From Cytophagales bacterium (lineage in GTDB: Bacteria > Bacteroidota > Bacteroidia > Cytophagales > 172606-1): a stretch of 64,000 nt of DNA. A program made the position numbers and the translations under genes. The stretch covers positions 969,297-1,033,296 of the forward strand of contig JAUJMU010000001.1 of assembly GCA_030446715.1 (NCBI GenBank), in the 5' to 3' direction. The notes under the pieces were generated by a model. It was not told the origin of the DNA. It made no database searches and saw nothing but the letters and a program-made list of their open reading frames with translations. Of the stretch, positions 7,917-16,509 are shown in pieces; within the stretch, counting starts at the first letter, position 1; each line of letters opens with the position of its first letter.

Positions 7917-9155
7917 ATGATTCATTATCAGCAGTTTATACTGGACAATGGCCTGAAGGTGTACGTGCATGAAGACCACACTACGCCCATCGCCGCGGTC
8001 AATCTTCTCTACAATGTAGGCTCCCGCGACGAGGAGGGGCACAAAACCGGCTTTGCCCATTTGTTTGAGCACCTGATGTTCGGCGGCTCAAAGCACATAC
8101 CCGTTTACGATGAGCCGCTGCAGCGGGTAGGAGGGGAGAACAACGCCTTTACCTCGCCCGATATCACCAACTACTACATCACGTTGCCGGCAGTGAACCT
8201 CGAAACGGCTTTCTGGCTGGAATCTGACCGGATGCTGGGGCTGTCATTCGATCCGCGGGTGCTGGAAGTACAGCAGAAGGTGGTCGTGGAAGAATTCAAG
8301 CAGCGTTACCTGAATCAGCCTTACGGCGACGTGTGGCTCCGGCTACGGCCGCTTGCCTACAAGGTACACCCGTACCGCTGGGCCACCATAGGCAAGGAGA
8401 TCAGCCACATTGAGGAGGCGACTATGGACGATGTCCGGGCCTTTTTCTACAAATTTTACATTCCCAACAACGCCGTTCTGGTGGTGGCCGGCCCGGTGAA
8501 GCCCGAAGAAGTGAAGCGGCTGGCCGAAAAGTGGTTTGGCCCCATCCCGGCCGGAAAACCCTACTACCGGCAGCTTCCGCAGGAGCCACCGCAAAAAGAA
8601 TTCCGCACCGGCGAGGTGGAGGCAAGTGTACCGCTGGATGCGATTTACAAGACTTTTCACGTGGCGGGTAAGCCTTCGGATGCTTATTTTGCGGCCGATC
8701 TGCTCAGCGATTTGCTGGGAAGAGGCAAATCATCGAGGTTATACGAACGGCTGGTGAAGGATCAGCAGCTGTTTAACAATATCAGTGCCTACGCGACCGG
8801 CTCCATTGACCCGGGCCTGCTCGTGATTCAGGGTCAGCTGAATGGTGGCGTAACCATCGAAAGGGGAGAAGCGGGAATCAATGCCATACTGGAAGAAATC
8901 ATGCAGGATGGCGTGCCGGAGCCGGAGCTGAACAAGGTTAAGAACCAGGCAGAGTCCACGCTGGTATTTTCGGAGGTGGAACTGCTGAACCGCGCCATGA
9001 CGCTTGCCTTTTATGCCAACACCGGCCACCCTGAAGGCGTAAATCAGGAAGGCGAAAAGCTGCAGGCCGTCACGCCGGACCAGATAAAGGCTACGGCCCG
9101 GCAGGTATTGAGCCGGGACAATACCTCTACACTGTACTACCGGGCCACAAAATAG
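7917..9155 (+). CDS. M16-family zinc metallopeptidase, catalytic subunit
   Basis: The 412-residue protein has the inverted zinc motif HxxEH in AHLFEHLMF, with the downstream Glu region, so it should be the active chain of a pitrilysin/MPP-like peptidase. The C-terminal M16 domain contains the family stretch LLGRGKSSRLYERLVKDQQL. A second M16 gene at 42723-44012 lacks the zinc motif and is a plausible partner, 33 kb away. There is no signal peptide. A strong terminator follows. Confidence 0.92.
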   Translation: MIHYQQFILDNGLKVYVHEDHTTPIAAVNLLYNVGSRDEEGHKTGFAHLFEHLMFGGSKHIPVYDEPLQRVGGENNAFTSPDITNYYITLPAVNLETAFWLESDRMLGLSFDPRVLEVQQKVVVEEFKQRYLNQPYGDVWLRLRPLAYKVHPYRWATIGKEISHIEEATMDDVRAFFYKFYIPNNAVLVVAGPVKPEEVKRLAEKWFGPIPAGKPYYRQLPQEPPQKEFRTGEVEASVPLDAIYKTFHVAGKPSDAYFAADLLSDLLGRGKSSRLYERLVKDQQLFNNISAYATGSIDPGLLVIQGQLNGGVTIERGEAGINAILEEIMQDGVPEPELNKVKNQAESTLVFSEVELLNRAMTLAFYANTGHPEGVNQEGEKLQAVTPDQIKATARQVLSRDNTSTLYYRATK

Positions 9156-9187
9156 AACGCGGTTATTTACCGGCTGCTTTCCTGAAG

Positions 9188-9218
9188 CTTCCCGGAGTGA
9201 AACCTCCGGGAAGTTTTT
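9188..9218 (+). terminator. Rho-independent terminator after the M16 gene
   Basis: CTTCCCGGA (9188-9196) pairs with TCCGGGAAG (9205-9213) over nine bases, with an eight-base loop and a TTTTT tail. It lies 33 bases after the M16 stop codon. Confidence 0.85.
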
Positions 9219-9382
9219 AATTTTTGAGCATATCTTGCAGAAAAGTGGACCATCTGGCTGCAGTTATAGCGCCTCACCGGCAAAGTCACGAGGTGGTCCA
9301 GGCGAGGACGCCTGAACCAGGTACTGAAATATTCCAGCAGCTGAATTAACCGCTAACAGGCTAATTACTAACCGCTACTACT

Positions 9383-9883
9383 ATGAAAATCAGGATTGGT
9401 CAGGGGTATGATGTGCATACTTTGCAGGAAGGACGACCCTTTGTACTGGGCGGCATTCATATTGAGCACACCCACGGACCCTCCGGCCACTCAGACGGCG
9501 ATGCGCTGATCCACGCCATCTGCGACGCTTTGCTGGGTGCCGCTAATTTAAGAGACATCGGCTACCACTTCTCCGACAAGGACCCGCAGTACAGGAACAT
9601 GGACAGCAAAATATTTCTGAAAGGAGTAATCGGAATGGTACGCGACTGCGGCTACGAAATCGGTAACATTGATGCTACGGTTGTGCTGGAAATGCCGAAG
9701 GTAAACCCGCACGTGCCGCAGATGCAGCAGGTAATGGCCGAAGTGCTGGCCATCCGGCCGGAAGATATTTCCATCAAAGCCACCACTTCGGAAAAAATGG
9801 GCTTTGTGGGTCGTGCCGAAGGAATAGCGGTATATGCGGTAGCACTGGTTTATAAAATTCTCGACGGCAGTGCCCGGATCTGA
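9383..9883 (+). CDS. ispF: 2-C-methyl-D-erythritol 2,4-cyclodiphosphate synthase
   Basis: This is the fifth step of the non-mevalonate isoprenoid pathway: it cyclises CDP-methylerythritol 2-phosphate to MEcPP. The 166-residue protein has the zinc ligands in GYDVHT and the motif GHSDGDALIHAICDALLGAA, plus the C-terminal signature KATTSEKMGFVGRAEGIA. It stands alone between a terminator and a gene-free region. Confidence 0.96.
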   Translation: MKIRIGQGYDVHTLQEGRPFVLGGIHIEHTHGPSGHSDGDALIHAICDALLGAANLRDIGYHFSDKDPQYRNMDSKIFLKGVIGMVRDCGYEIGNIDATVVLEMPKVNPHVPQMQQVMAEVLAIRPEDISIKATTSEKMGFVGRAEGIAVYAVALVYKILDGSARI

Positions 9884-9977
9884 TCTGGTTCAGGCCGTGA
9901 GCTAAGACAGAGTTGATGAGTTCTAAACGTTATTTATAAGACTTGTTTGTATTTGATAGTCAATGGGTTGTTTAATA

Positions 9978-10020
9978 ACCACCCCTGTCCCCTCCTTCAA
10001 AAGGAGGGGACAGGGGTGGT
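9978..10020. repeat. Perfect 20-bp palindrome with a three-base loop
   Basis: ACCACCCCTGTCCCCTCCTT (9978-9997) is followed by CAA and by its exact reverse complement (10001-10020). The arms are strand-biased (C-rich then G-rich). There is no T-run on either side, so it is not a simple terminator. It resembles the short REP-like or MITE-like palindromes scattered in Bacteroidota genomes; that reading is inferred from form, and no second copy is seen in the window. Confidence 0.75.
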
Positions 10021-10258
10021 CTTCTCTTGCCAAGTATAACTTGCTCATGATCAAAGGCAAACAAGTCTATAGTTTGGAACATTGAATGATCTTAGAGAAT
10101 GAAGTTATTCTGATGAATTCTTCGAAGGCTGCGGCTTTGGCTTCCAGTTGTAGATATAAGTCCCTCTAACCCTCACAGTAAAGCGGTGAAATGCCAATGG
10201 TAATCCTTTTCCGCGTAACATCAGTTACGTGGAAAATCTGACAAACAGGGAATAATGA

Positions 10259-10299
10259 TAATTTGGCAATACAAACCTGAAATTTGTATTGCCAAATTA
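10259..10299. repeat. AT-rich 17-bp perfect inverted repeat upstream of the outer-membrane unit
   Basis: TAATTTGGCAATACAAA (10259-10275) and its exact reverse complement (10283-10299) are separated by seven bases. A smaller imperfect dyad (CGTAAC-ATCA-GTTACG) lies just before it near 10214-10229. The repeat is 200 bases upstream of the beta-barrel/TonB receptor genes, so it could be an operator or an RNA hairpin. It has no U-tail. Confidence 0.6.
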
Positions 10300-10499
10300 T
10301 GTGTAAAGGGGCATTCAAGATAGTTGATTTAATTTTTATAGATAATTTGCAAGTAGCATTCATAATTAATATTTTAAGTACCCGAGCAGAAGTAATCAGG
10401 TATTTTAAAATTTAAAACCATGACGTCAACTTATTCAAAGTCAGAAGATTACCCGATAATTCAAAATTTAAAATTGCGCAGCTACTTAATTTGTTATTT

Positions 10500-11096
10500 A
10501 TGAGAAGTGTATTATTTATTATACTCACTCTAGCGTCCTGCCTCCTTCAAGCACAGACTATGAAGGGCTCTTGGCTACTTGGTGGCAATGCGCACATAAG
10601 ATATGAACTGGATGCTGGTCCAAAGGGGTGGAATGCCAATTTGAACCCCAATGTAGGGTATTTTATAAGTAACAATATTGTACTGGGATTAGGTATACCT
10701 CTGAGATTTTTATCCTCAAAAAGCACGGGTAGTTCGAGGATAATTGGTTTTGTAGACGGGCAGCAGGTTGAAATCAGCAGGACAGTGCAGTCGGAACTAG
10801 GGATAGCTCCTCTTGTACGGGGATATATTGGTGGGGGTAAGCTGCGACCTTTCTTGCAGACTCAGGTCGCCCTTCTGAGGCAGATGGATAAGGTGTTGTA
10901 TCAAAGTATTCCAGAAAGTCGCTCTGTGCGAATAGGCGCAGCTATTTCTGGTGGCCCGGGCCTTGCATATTTTATCAGTGAAAATACCAGTGTCGAAGCT
11001 TCGCTCAATGCTGTGTATAACGACGACATAGAACGGCTATTTCCGCCTACAAGCATTGGATTGTATTTTGGCTTACAATTTTATCTGCCCAAATAA
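10500..11096 (+). CDS. Secreted outer-membrane beta-barrel protein
   Basis: From ATG 10500 the product is about 198 residues with a clear signal peptide (SVLFIILTLASCLLQA, cleavage after AQ likely). The mature part alternates polar and hydrophobic strands (GSWLLGGNAHIRYEL, ISNNIVLGLGIPLRFL) and ends with an aromatic-rich strand GLYFGLQFYLPK, as in eight-stranded OmpX/OmpA-like barrels. The function is not known. Its TAA overlaps the ATG of the TonB-dependent receptor by one base, so translation is probably coupled. An in-frame TTG nine bases upstream is an alternative start. Confidence 0.75.
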   Translation: MRSVLFIILTLASCLLQAQTMKGSWLLGGNAHIRYELDAGPKGWNANLNPNVGYFISNNIVLGLGIPLRFLSSKSTGSSRIIGFVDGQQVEISRTVQSELGIAPLVRGYIGGGKLRPFLQTQVALLRQMDKVLYQSIPESRSVRIGAAISGGPGLAYFISENTSVEASLNAVYNDDIERLFPPTSIGLYFGLQFYLPK

Positions 11097-13462
11097 TGAG
11101 GTTCATAAGGTTTATAAGCTTTTTTATACCGCTGTGTTTTTTAAAAACAGCGGCCCTCATAGCTCAAACCATTAGTGGTTTTGTGACAGACAGTACTTCC
11201 GGCGAAGCCTTGATAGGGGCAAGCCTCTACGAGACACGTTCACAACGCGGATCCGTAACCAATAAGTACGGCTTTTACAGCATTCCGCTGGTGAAGGGGG
11301 ACGGGCAACTAAAGGTAAGTTACTTAGGGTATAAAACAGTTGTGTTCAATTTAACCAATGCCAGGGATACTGTTTTAAATGTAAAACTCAGCCAGGTAGC
11401 GCAAACCCTGGCAGAGGTAAATGTTACCGATAAGATCAGCCAGCAGGAAGCTCCGCTCGGGCTGCTGAACCTGCCTGTTGAACGGTTGAAAAGCATCCCG
11501 GTACTCTTTGGGGAGCCAGACCTGATTAAGGCATTGGCCCTCACCCCAGGTGTAAGCACTGGCCTGGAAGGGACTTCCGGGTTGCTTGTGCGTGGTGGCA
11601 CCCAGGATCAGAATCTGATCTTGCTCGACGAAGCAACCGTCTATAACATGTCGCATCTGTTCGGTCTGGTCTCATCCGTTAACCCCGATGCTATCAAGAA
11701 TGTGGACCTATACAAAGCCGGCTTTCCAGCCCGGTACGGCGGTCGGCTCTCCTCAGTACTCGATATTACAATGAAGGAGGGTAACAATCAGTCCCGTAAG
11801 GGTGAGTGGAGCATCGGTTTGCTCAGTTCGCGGTTCTTGCGCGAAGGTCCTGTAAGCAAAAGACTCAGGAACAGGACCTCATACCTTTTTACGGCCCGGG
11901 CGTTTTATCTGGGGTTGTTTACACTACCCAGTTACATTGCCTACAAAATTGGGCGTGAAAACCGTTTTGTCACCTATTGGATGTACGACGCAAACCTTAA
12001 GATTAACCACAAGTTTCGGGACGGCAGCCAGTTCTTTCTAAGTTTCTACCGTGGAAATGATTTTTACCAGGCTGGGGAAGGAGATTCAAAGCAACGTTCT
12101 GAGTTTGGCCTTGACTGGGGTAATACTACTGCAACGGCGCGCTACGTAAAGCCGCTTACCTCCAAACTCTTCTTCCGGTCTGTACTGACACGTTCAGGCT
12201 ACCAATATGGAATAGACATTCAAGGGTATACCCGACAAGAAGATAAGATGGTACGGGACAATTTTTTCTCCTCCAGACCAAGCATCCGCGATTGGACACT
12301 AAAGACTGGATTTGATTACTACCCGGTAAGTAATCATCAGGTCAGGGTGGGTTGGGAAGGTAGTATTCACCGGTATCAACCTGCCAATATTCGTACAAGT
12401 TACGAAGTGAATCAGCAAACCCTGATTTTGATTAATGCACCCATTGTAGCAAAAGAGGGGAGTGTTTTTATTGAGGATGAAGCAAGTATAACCCCTTGGA
12501 TTAAAACCAATATTGGTTTAAGAAGCACCCTTTTCAATGTAGAAGGAAAGCACTACACTTCGCTGGAGCCCAGAGTAACGGCTAACATATTATTGCCTCA
12601 CTACTTTACAGTGAAAGGTGCGTACAGCCAGAGTCGTCAGTTCATTCACTTGCTGTTGAATAACGGAGTAGGTTTACCCAATGATATCTGGGTACCGGCT
12701 ACCCGCCAGGTTCCCCCGCAATACGCTCGGCAGATCGCATTCGGACTCACCAAAATGTTGCCTGAAATATATTTAGAGGTAAGCCTGGAAGGCTATCATA
12801 AGGATATGTCCGGGCTGATTGACTATAAGGATGGTGTTAATTACTTAACCAATTTCAACGAGACTTGGCAAGAAACAATTGTTAAAGACGGCAAAGGAGA
12901 GGCATATGGCCTGGAGTTGTTTATAAATAAAACCAAAGGCAGGTTGAACGGATGGCTGGCTTACACATTGGCCTGGAATAACCGGAGATTCAGTTCCATT
13001 AACGCTGGTAACTGGTACCCAGCCTCGTTCGATCGGCGTCACAATATTGCTATTACCGGCCTCTATGAAATAACCCCTAACGTAAATCTAGCCGTCAACT
13101 GGGTTTACCAGTCAGGGTCGCCTGTAACCGTTCCGGTGGCCGTCAGAGAGGACTTTGAACTAGGTTTTCCGGTATTTATATACCGGGAGCGGAATAATTT
13201 CCGCATGCCAGCTTACCATCGGATGGATTTAACGTTTAACTTCACTCATACCACTCGCCGAAACAGAGTCGCAACCTGGTCAGCGGGAGTTTATAATGTA
13301 TATAATAAGGCTAATCCCTTTTATGTAGATGTACGCAGAAGTATGATCAGGGAGAACAGCCAGGTAGCTGGCTCTCCGACAACTGGAGTAAATAATACTC
13401 TAAGGGTGGGTTCTTTTCTGCCTATACTTCCTTTTGTTAGCTATTCAAAGAAAATCAAGTAG
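11096..13462 (+). CDS. TonB-dependent receptor with carboxypeptidase-like N-terminal domain
   Basis: The 788-residue protein has a signal peptide (to about residue 24), then a CarboxypepD_reg-like domain (about 25-105; SGFVTDSTSGEALIGASLYE). The plug follows (about 125-225; LIKALALTPGVSTGLEGTSG, LLVRGGTQDQNLILLDEATV), then a long 22-strand-type barrel ending FLPILPFVSYSKKIK. It imports an unknown ligand with TonB energy. It is not paired with SusD but with a DUF4249 lipoprotein three bases downstream, a recurrent Bacteroidota arrangement. Confidence 0.9.
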   Translation: MRFIRFISFFIPLCFLKTAALIAQTISGFVTDSTSGEALIGASLYETRSQRGSVTNKYGFYSIPLVKGDGQLKVSYLGYKTVVFNLTNARDTVLNVKLSQVAQTLAEVNVTDKISQQEAPLGLLNLPVERLKSIPVLFGEPDLIKALALTPGVSTGLEGTSGLLVRGGTQDQNLILLDEATVYNMSHLFGLVSSVNPDAIKNVDLYKAGFPARYGGRLSSVLDITMKEGNNQSRKGEWSIGLLSSRFLREGPVSKRLRNRTSYLFTARAFYLGLFTLPSYIAYKIGRENRFVTYWMYDANLKINHKFRDGSQFFLSFYRGNDFYQAGEGDSKQRSEFGLDWGNTTATARYVKPLTSKLFFRSVLTRSGYQYGIDIQGYTRQEDKMVRDNFFSSRPSIRDWTLKTGFDYYPVSNHQVRVGWEGSIHRYQPANIRTSYEVNQQTLILINAPIVAKEGSVFIEDEASITPWIKTNIGLRSTLFNVEGKHYTSLEPRVTANILLPHYFTVKGAYSQSRQFIHLLLNNGVGLPNDIWVPATRQVPPQYARQIAFGLTKMLPEIYLEVSLEGYHKDMSGLIDYKDGVNYLTNFNETWQETIVKDGKGEAYGLELFINKTKGRLNGWLAYTLAWNNRRFSSINAGNWYPASFDRRHNIAITGLYEITPNVNLAVNWVYQSGSPVTVPVAVREDFELGFPVFIYRERNNFRMPAYHRMDLTFNFTHTTRRNRVATWSAGVYNVYNKANPFYVDVRRSMIRENSQVAGSPTTGVNNTLRVGSFLPILPFVSYSKKIK

Positions 13463-13464
13463 GT

Positions 13465-14382
13465 ATGGATAAGGTTAGAACTGTATTGGCAGGATTATTA
13501 ATAATCGTATGCCAAGGGTGCCAGAGAGATTTAGGTGTTGAACTGCCTTATGAAGGAAACCGCCTGGTTGTTTTTGGATTGATCTCGGCTGACAGTGTAG
13601 TGTCGGTCAGAATTGACAAGACAGCTCCTCCCACGGGTGTTTTTCTGTACAGCGATAGTGTATCTGATGCAACAGCAACACTTTTTGAGGATGGCGTTTT
13701 CGTGGAGAACCTTAATTACATTGGTAAAGAAACTTACCGCTCACCTAGTGGATTCAAACCCAAGGCAGGAAAAGCATATTTCCTGAAGGTAACTGTAGAT
13801 GGCTTTCCGCCGGTTGAAACCGAACCTGAAGTAGTACCTTCCGAAGTAAAAATTGAGGGGTACGTTTTTGGTGATACCATTGATAATATCTTTACCGGAG
13901 AGGCGCGGCGACTAACGTTCACCTTTAGCGATGAGCAGAAAGAAGGAGATTTTTACAATGCACATATTGTCGGGCAGTACAAGGGAAATTTAGTGACACT
14001 TAATACTTTCGTGGCCGGTCGGCCTCTTGAAGCTTCTGAAGACCTTTGCGGTTTTCGCAGTGAGAACAACCGATACGTTCTACAGGACATTTGCTTCAAC
14101 GGACAGCTTTTTTCTTACAATTTAGGAGTGGCTACAGGAGGCTCACTGCAAGAGTTTAAAGGCCCCGGTGAACGTCCTCGGGGACAAGTCAAATGCGACA
14201 AAATTCTGCTGCGACTAATGAAGATTTCCAAAGCTTACCGGGATTATCTATTTGTAGCAGACCGGGAGCAGGAGGGATTTTTTAGTGCTTTTACTATCCC
14301 CATCCGTGAATTTACCAATATAAAAGGCGGATACGGACTATGGGCTGCTTACAGCGAGGACGTAGTGGATGTATTGAAATAG
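13465..14382 (+). CDS. DUF4249 domain-containing lipoprotein
   Basis: The 305-residue protein has a lipoprotein signal (TVLAGLLIIVCQGC, lipobox Cys near residue 19). The DUF4249 start is recognisable (RLVVFGLISADSVVSVRIDKT). The family is found next to TonB-dependent receptors of the type encoded just upstream, so it probably sits on the outer membrane as an accessory of that receptor. Its ligand is unknown. It begins two bases after the receptor stop codon and closes the three-gene unit. Confidence 0.85.
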   Translation: MDKVRTVLAGLLIIVCQGCQRDLGVELPYEGNRLVVFGLISADSVVSVRIDKTAPPTGVFLYSDSVSDATATLFEDGVFVENLNYIGKETYRSPSGFKPKAGKAYFLKVTVDGFPPVETEPEVVPSEVKIEGYVFGDTIDNIFTGEARRLTFTFSDEQKEGDFYNAHIVGQYKGNLVTLNTFVAGRPLEASEDLCGFRSENNRYVLQDICFNGQLFSYNLGVATGGSLQEFKGPGERPRGQVKCDKILLRLMKISKAYRDYLFVADREQEGFFSAFTIPIREFTNIKGGYGLWAAYSEDVVDVLK

Positions 14383-14450
14383 GCGGTACAGGCAAAGTTA
14401 AGTAGGCGAGCAAAAGTTTTTGGGTATTTTCGGGGAAAAAGGATTTCAGG

Positions 14451-14873
14451 ATGCGGTTTGTAAAACTAACTCAGGAGCAGCAGGAACAATTGGAGAGACT
14501 CTACCGGGAGAGTGACAATCACCGGGAACGGCAACGGGCTCAGGCCCTGCTGTTAAGTAACCGGGGCTATAGAATGGAGCAGTTAGCCGATTTGTTCTCC
14601 GCAGACAGGGACACGGTCAGCAACTGGTTTGGCAGTTGGGAGAAACAGCAGGAAAAACAGGAGATCAGTTTGCTGGACCAGCACGCAACCTACGGGAGAG
14701 CCACTTTTACGGGGGAATACCAGCTCTCTTCCAGCTTACTGTCGAGTTGCATAAGAAGTCTGTTGGAGTCTTTTGTTAAGCCTTTTATCGGGCAGAACCG
14801 CATAGGAGGCTGTTTTTGTTATCTCTTCGTGGGTGTACATGCCCTTCATACTCACTTTTATATTTGTGGGTAA
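14451..14873 (+). pseudogene. IS630-type transposase N-terminal remnant
   Basis: The first about 85 residues form the helix-turn-helix part of an IS630-family transposase (HRERQRAQALLLSNRGYRME and QLADLFSADRDTVSNWFGSW). After about residue 88 the sequence no longer looks like the family and runs into a short unrelated tail. The DDE catalytic domain is absent. The remnant cannot transpose by itself. A fragment of a different transposase overlaps its tail on the other strand. Confidence 0.65.
14736..14849 (-). pseudogene. Possible IS4/Tn5-type transposase N-terminal fragment
   Basis: A 37-codon frame reads MKGMYTHEEITKTASYAVLP followed by DKRLNKRLQQ. The pattern A-x-L-x-DKRLNKRL resembles the N-terminal DNA-binding part of IS4/Tn5-like transposases. 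Nothing of the catalytic domain follows. The call rests on this short motif alone. The palindrome AGAGTTTAAACTCT lies upstream at 14879-14892. Confidence 0.35.
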
Positions 14874-14950
14874 TCAATAGAGTTTAAACTCTCTCCTATG
14901 GAGATGAAGGGACTATTCTAACCCTTACCGGGTATTGTACCGGATGGGCA

Positions 14951-15109
14951 CTACCCAATGCACGGCAATAGGTCAGCGCTTTTATTCCCCCCTTTGAATA
15001 TGGGTTTCTTTTCTAACTTCTCACAAAGGGTAAGGCTGGTCCGCTGGGCCAGCACAGGGTCTGTGCAAAGGATCAGGCATCCAATCACGATAATCCAAAA
15101 TATTCTCAT
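14951..15109 (-). CDS. Small secreted peptide ORF, unknown
   Basis: ATG 15109 opens 52 codons with a clear signal peptide (MRIFWIIVIGCLILC, cleavage near VLAQ). A short mature part follows containing KKPIFKGGNKSADLLPCIG and two Cys. The FKGGN stretch recalls the start of TonB C-terminal domains in Bacteroidota, so it may be a truncated gene of that kind. It lies just downstream of cysN on the same strand, beside transposase remnants. Confidence 0.35.
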   Translation of the reverse strand: MRIFWIIVIGCLILCTDPVLAQRTSLTLCEKLEKKPIFKGGNKSADLLPCIG

Positions 15110-15123
15110 GCTTCTGAATCCCC

Positions 15124-16392
15124 TCAGATAATCATTCCGGCGGCTACAGTTTCGTTGGTAAACTCATCCACCAGAATCAGGCTGCCGGTACTGCGGTTGC
15201 GGCTGTAGGAGTCGTAAAACAGCGGCTGCGTCGTGCGGATCAGCACCCGGCCGATTTCGTTCATCCCGATGGTACGGTCCTCTTCTACGCGGTGCAGGGT
15301 ATTGATATTCACCTTGTAACGCACATCCTTTACAATGCAGCGGGCATCCCGGGTGGAGTGTTTGAGGCCGTACTTGCCGTCGGGTTGCAGCTTCTTGTCG
15401 TTCAGCCAGCAGATCATAATCTCAATATCCTGCCCCATCTGCGGCTGGTTGTTGGGTTTTACGATCATATCGCCCCGGCTGATGTCAAGCTCATCTTTCA
15501 GCGTCATCACCACCGACATTGGCGGAAATGCTTCGGTTACCTGGCCACCCATGGATTCAATGCTCTTGATGGTGGTCGTAAAGCCGGAAGGCAGGGCCAT
15601 CACCTCGTCACCCGGCTTAAATACACCGCCTTCTACCCGGCCGGCATACCCCCGGAAGTCGTGGTAGTCATCGGACTGGGGGCGGATTACCCACTGCACT
15701 GGAAAGCGGCTGTCTACCATGTTGTGGTCGCTGCCGATGTGGACGTTTTCCAGCGTATACAGCAGCGTGGAGCCCTCGTACCAGGGCATTTTCACAGACC
15801 GGTCCACTACATTGTCGCCGTGCAGGGCACTGATCGGGATGTAGTGAATGTCAGGCACGGATAGTTTGGAAGCAAACGTCTGAAATTCGATCTTGATCTG
15901 CTCAAACCGCTCCTGACTGTATTCCATCAGGTCCATTTTGTTGACGCACAGCACCAGGTGCTTGATCTGCAGCAGGGAAGCAATAAAAGCGTGGCGGCGG
16001 GTTTGCTCCACTACACCGTGCCGGGCATCTACCAGCACAATGGCAAGGTTGGCGGTAGAGGCGCCGGTGACCATGTTGCGGGTGTACTGAATGTGTCCCG
16101 GGGTGTCGGCAATAATGAACTTCCGCCTTGGCGTGGCAAAATACCGGTAGGCTACGTCAATGGTGATGCCCTGCTCCCGCTCCGCCCGCAGTCCGTCGGT
16201 GAGCAGCGCCAGATTCACGTACCCGTCGCCGCGCTGGAGACTGGTCCGTTCGATGGCCTCCAGCTGATCTTCAAATATGGATTTTGAATCGTACAGGAGC
16301 CGGCCGATCAGGGTGCTTTTGCCGTCGTCTACGCTGCCGGCGGTGGTGAAGCGGAGCAGGTCCATCTGGTTGTACTGGGATACAGCTGTCAT
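15124..16392 (-). CDS. cysN: Sulfate adenylyltransferase subunit 1 (GTPase)
   Basis: CysN is the EF-Tu-like GTPase that drives ATP sulfurylase. From ATG 16392 the product has about 422 residues and starts with MDLLRFTTAGSVDDGKSTLI, which holds the P-loop. The other G motifs are clear: DTPGH and NKMD. EF-Tu-like beta-barrel domains II and III follow (about 235-422). The frame extends 33 codons further upstream, but that part does not look like the family. With cysD and cysC upstream it forms the sulfate activation unit. Confidence 0.95.
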   Translation of the reverse strand: MTAVSQYNQMDLLRFTTAGSVDDGKSTLIGRLLYDSKSIFEDQLEAIERTSLQRGDGYVNLALLTDGLRAEREQGITIDVAYRYFATPRRKFIIADTPGHIQYTRNMVTGASTANLAIVLVDARHGVVEQTRRHAFIASLLQIKHLVLCVNKMDLMEYSQERFEQIKIEFQTFASKLSVPDIHYIPISALHGDNVVDRSVKMPWYEGSTLLYTLENVHIGSDHNMVDSRFPVQWVIRPQSDDYHDFRGYAGRVEGGVFKPGDEVMALPSGFTTTIKSIESMGGQVTEAFPPMSVVMTLKDELDISRGDMIVKPNNQPQMGQDIEIMICWLNDKKLQPDGKYGLKHSTRDARCIVKDVRYKVNINTLHRVEEDRTIGMNEIGRVLIRTTQPLFYDSYSRNRSTGSLILVDEFTNETVAAGMII

Positions 16393-16509
16393 GGCTATTG
16401 GTGGTAAATGCTGAATGCTAAAGGTTAAATGAAAAGAACCCGAACGGCTTGGTTTGAATGATCCGCTCTGAAACCATTGAGCATTTACCATTCAAAATTT
16501 AACATTCCC

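Larger units (their letters stand above)
9884..10499. other. Gene-free region with two palindromes and a possible gene remnant
   Basis: About 615 bases without a convincing gene. It holds two perfect palindromes, listed separately. On the minus strand, codons 10165-10067 read as a protein-like helix (DLYLQLEAKAAAFEEFIR) ending in TAG. It is preceded in the same frame by another stop, so it may be the tail of a decayed gene. The A+T content rises sharply after 10200, as expected for the promoter region of the outer-membrane genes starting at 10500. Confidence 0.5.

Noticed and set aside
10166-10363. Minus-strand frame of 65 codons in the gene-free region
   Set aside because: It runs through the AT-rich palindrome, has no family look and no promoter; kept only as part of the intergenic description.
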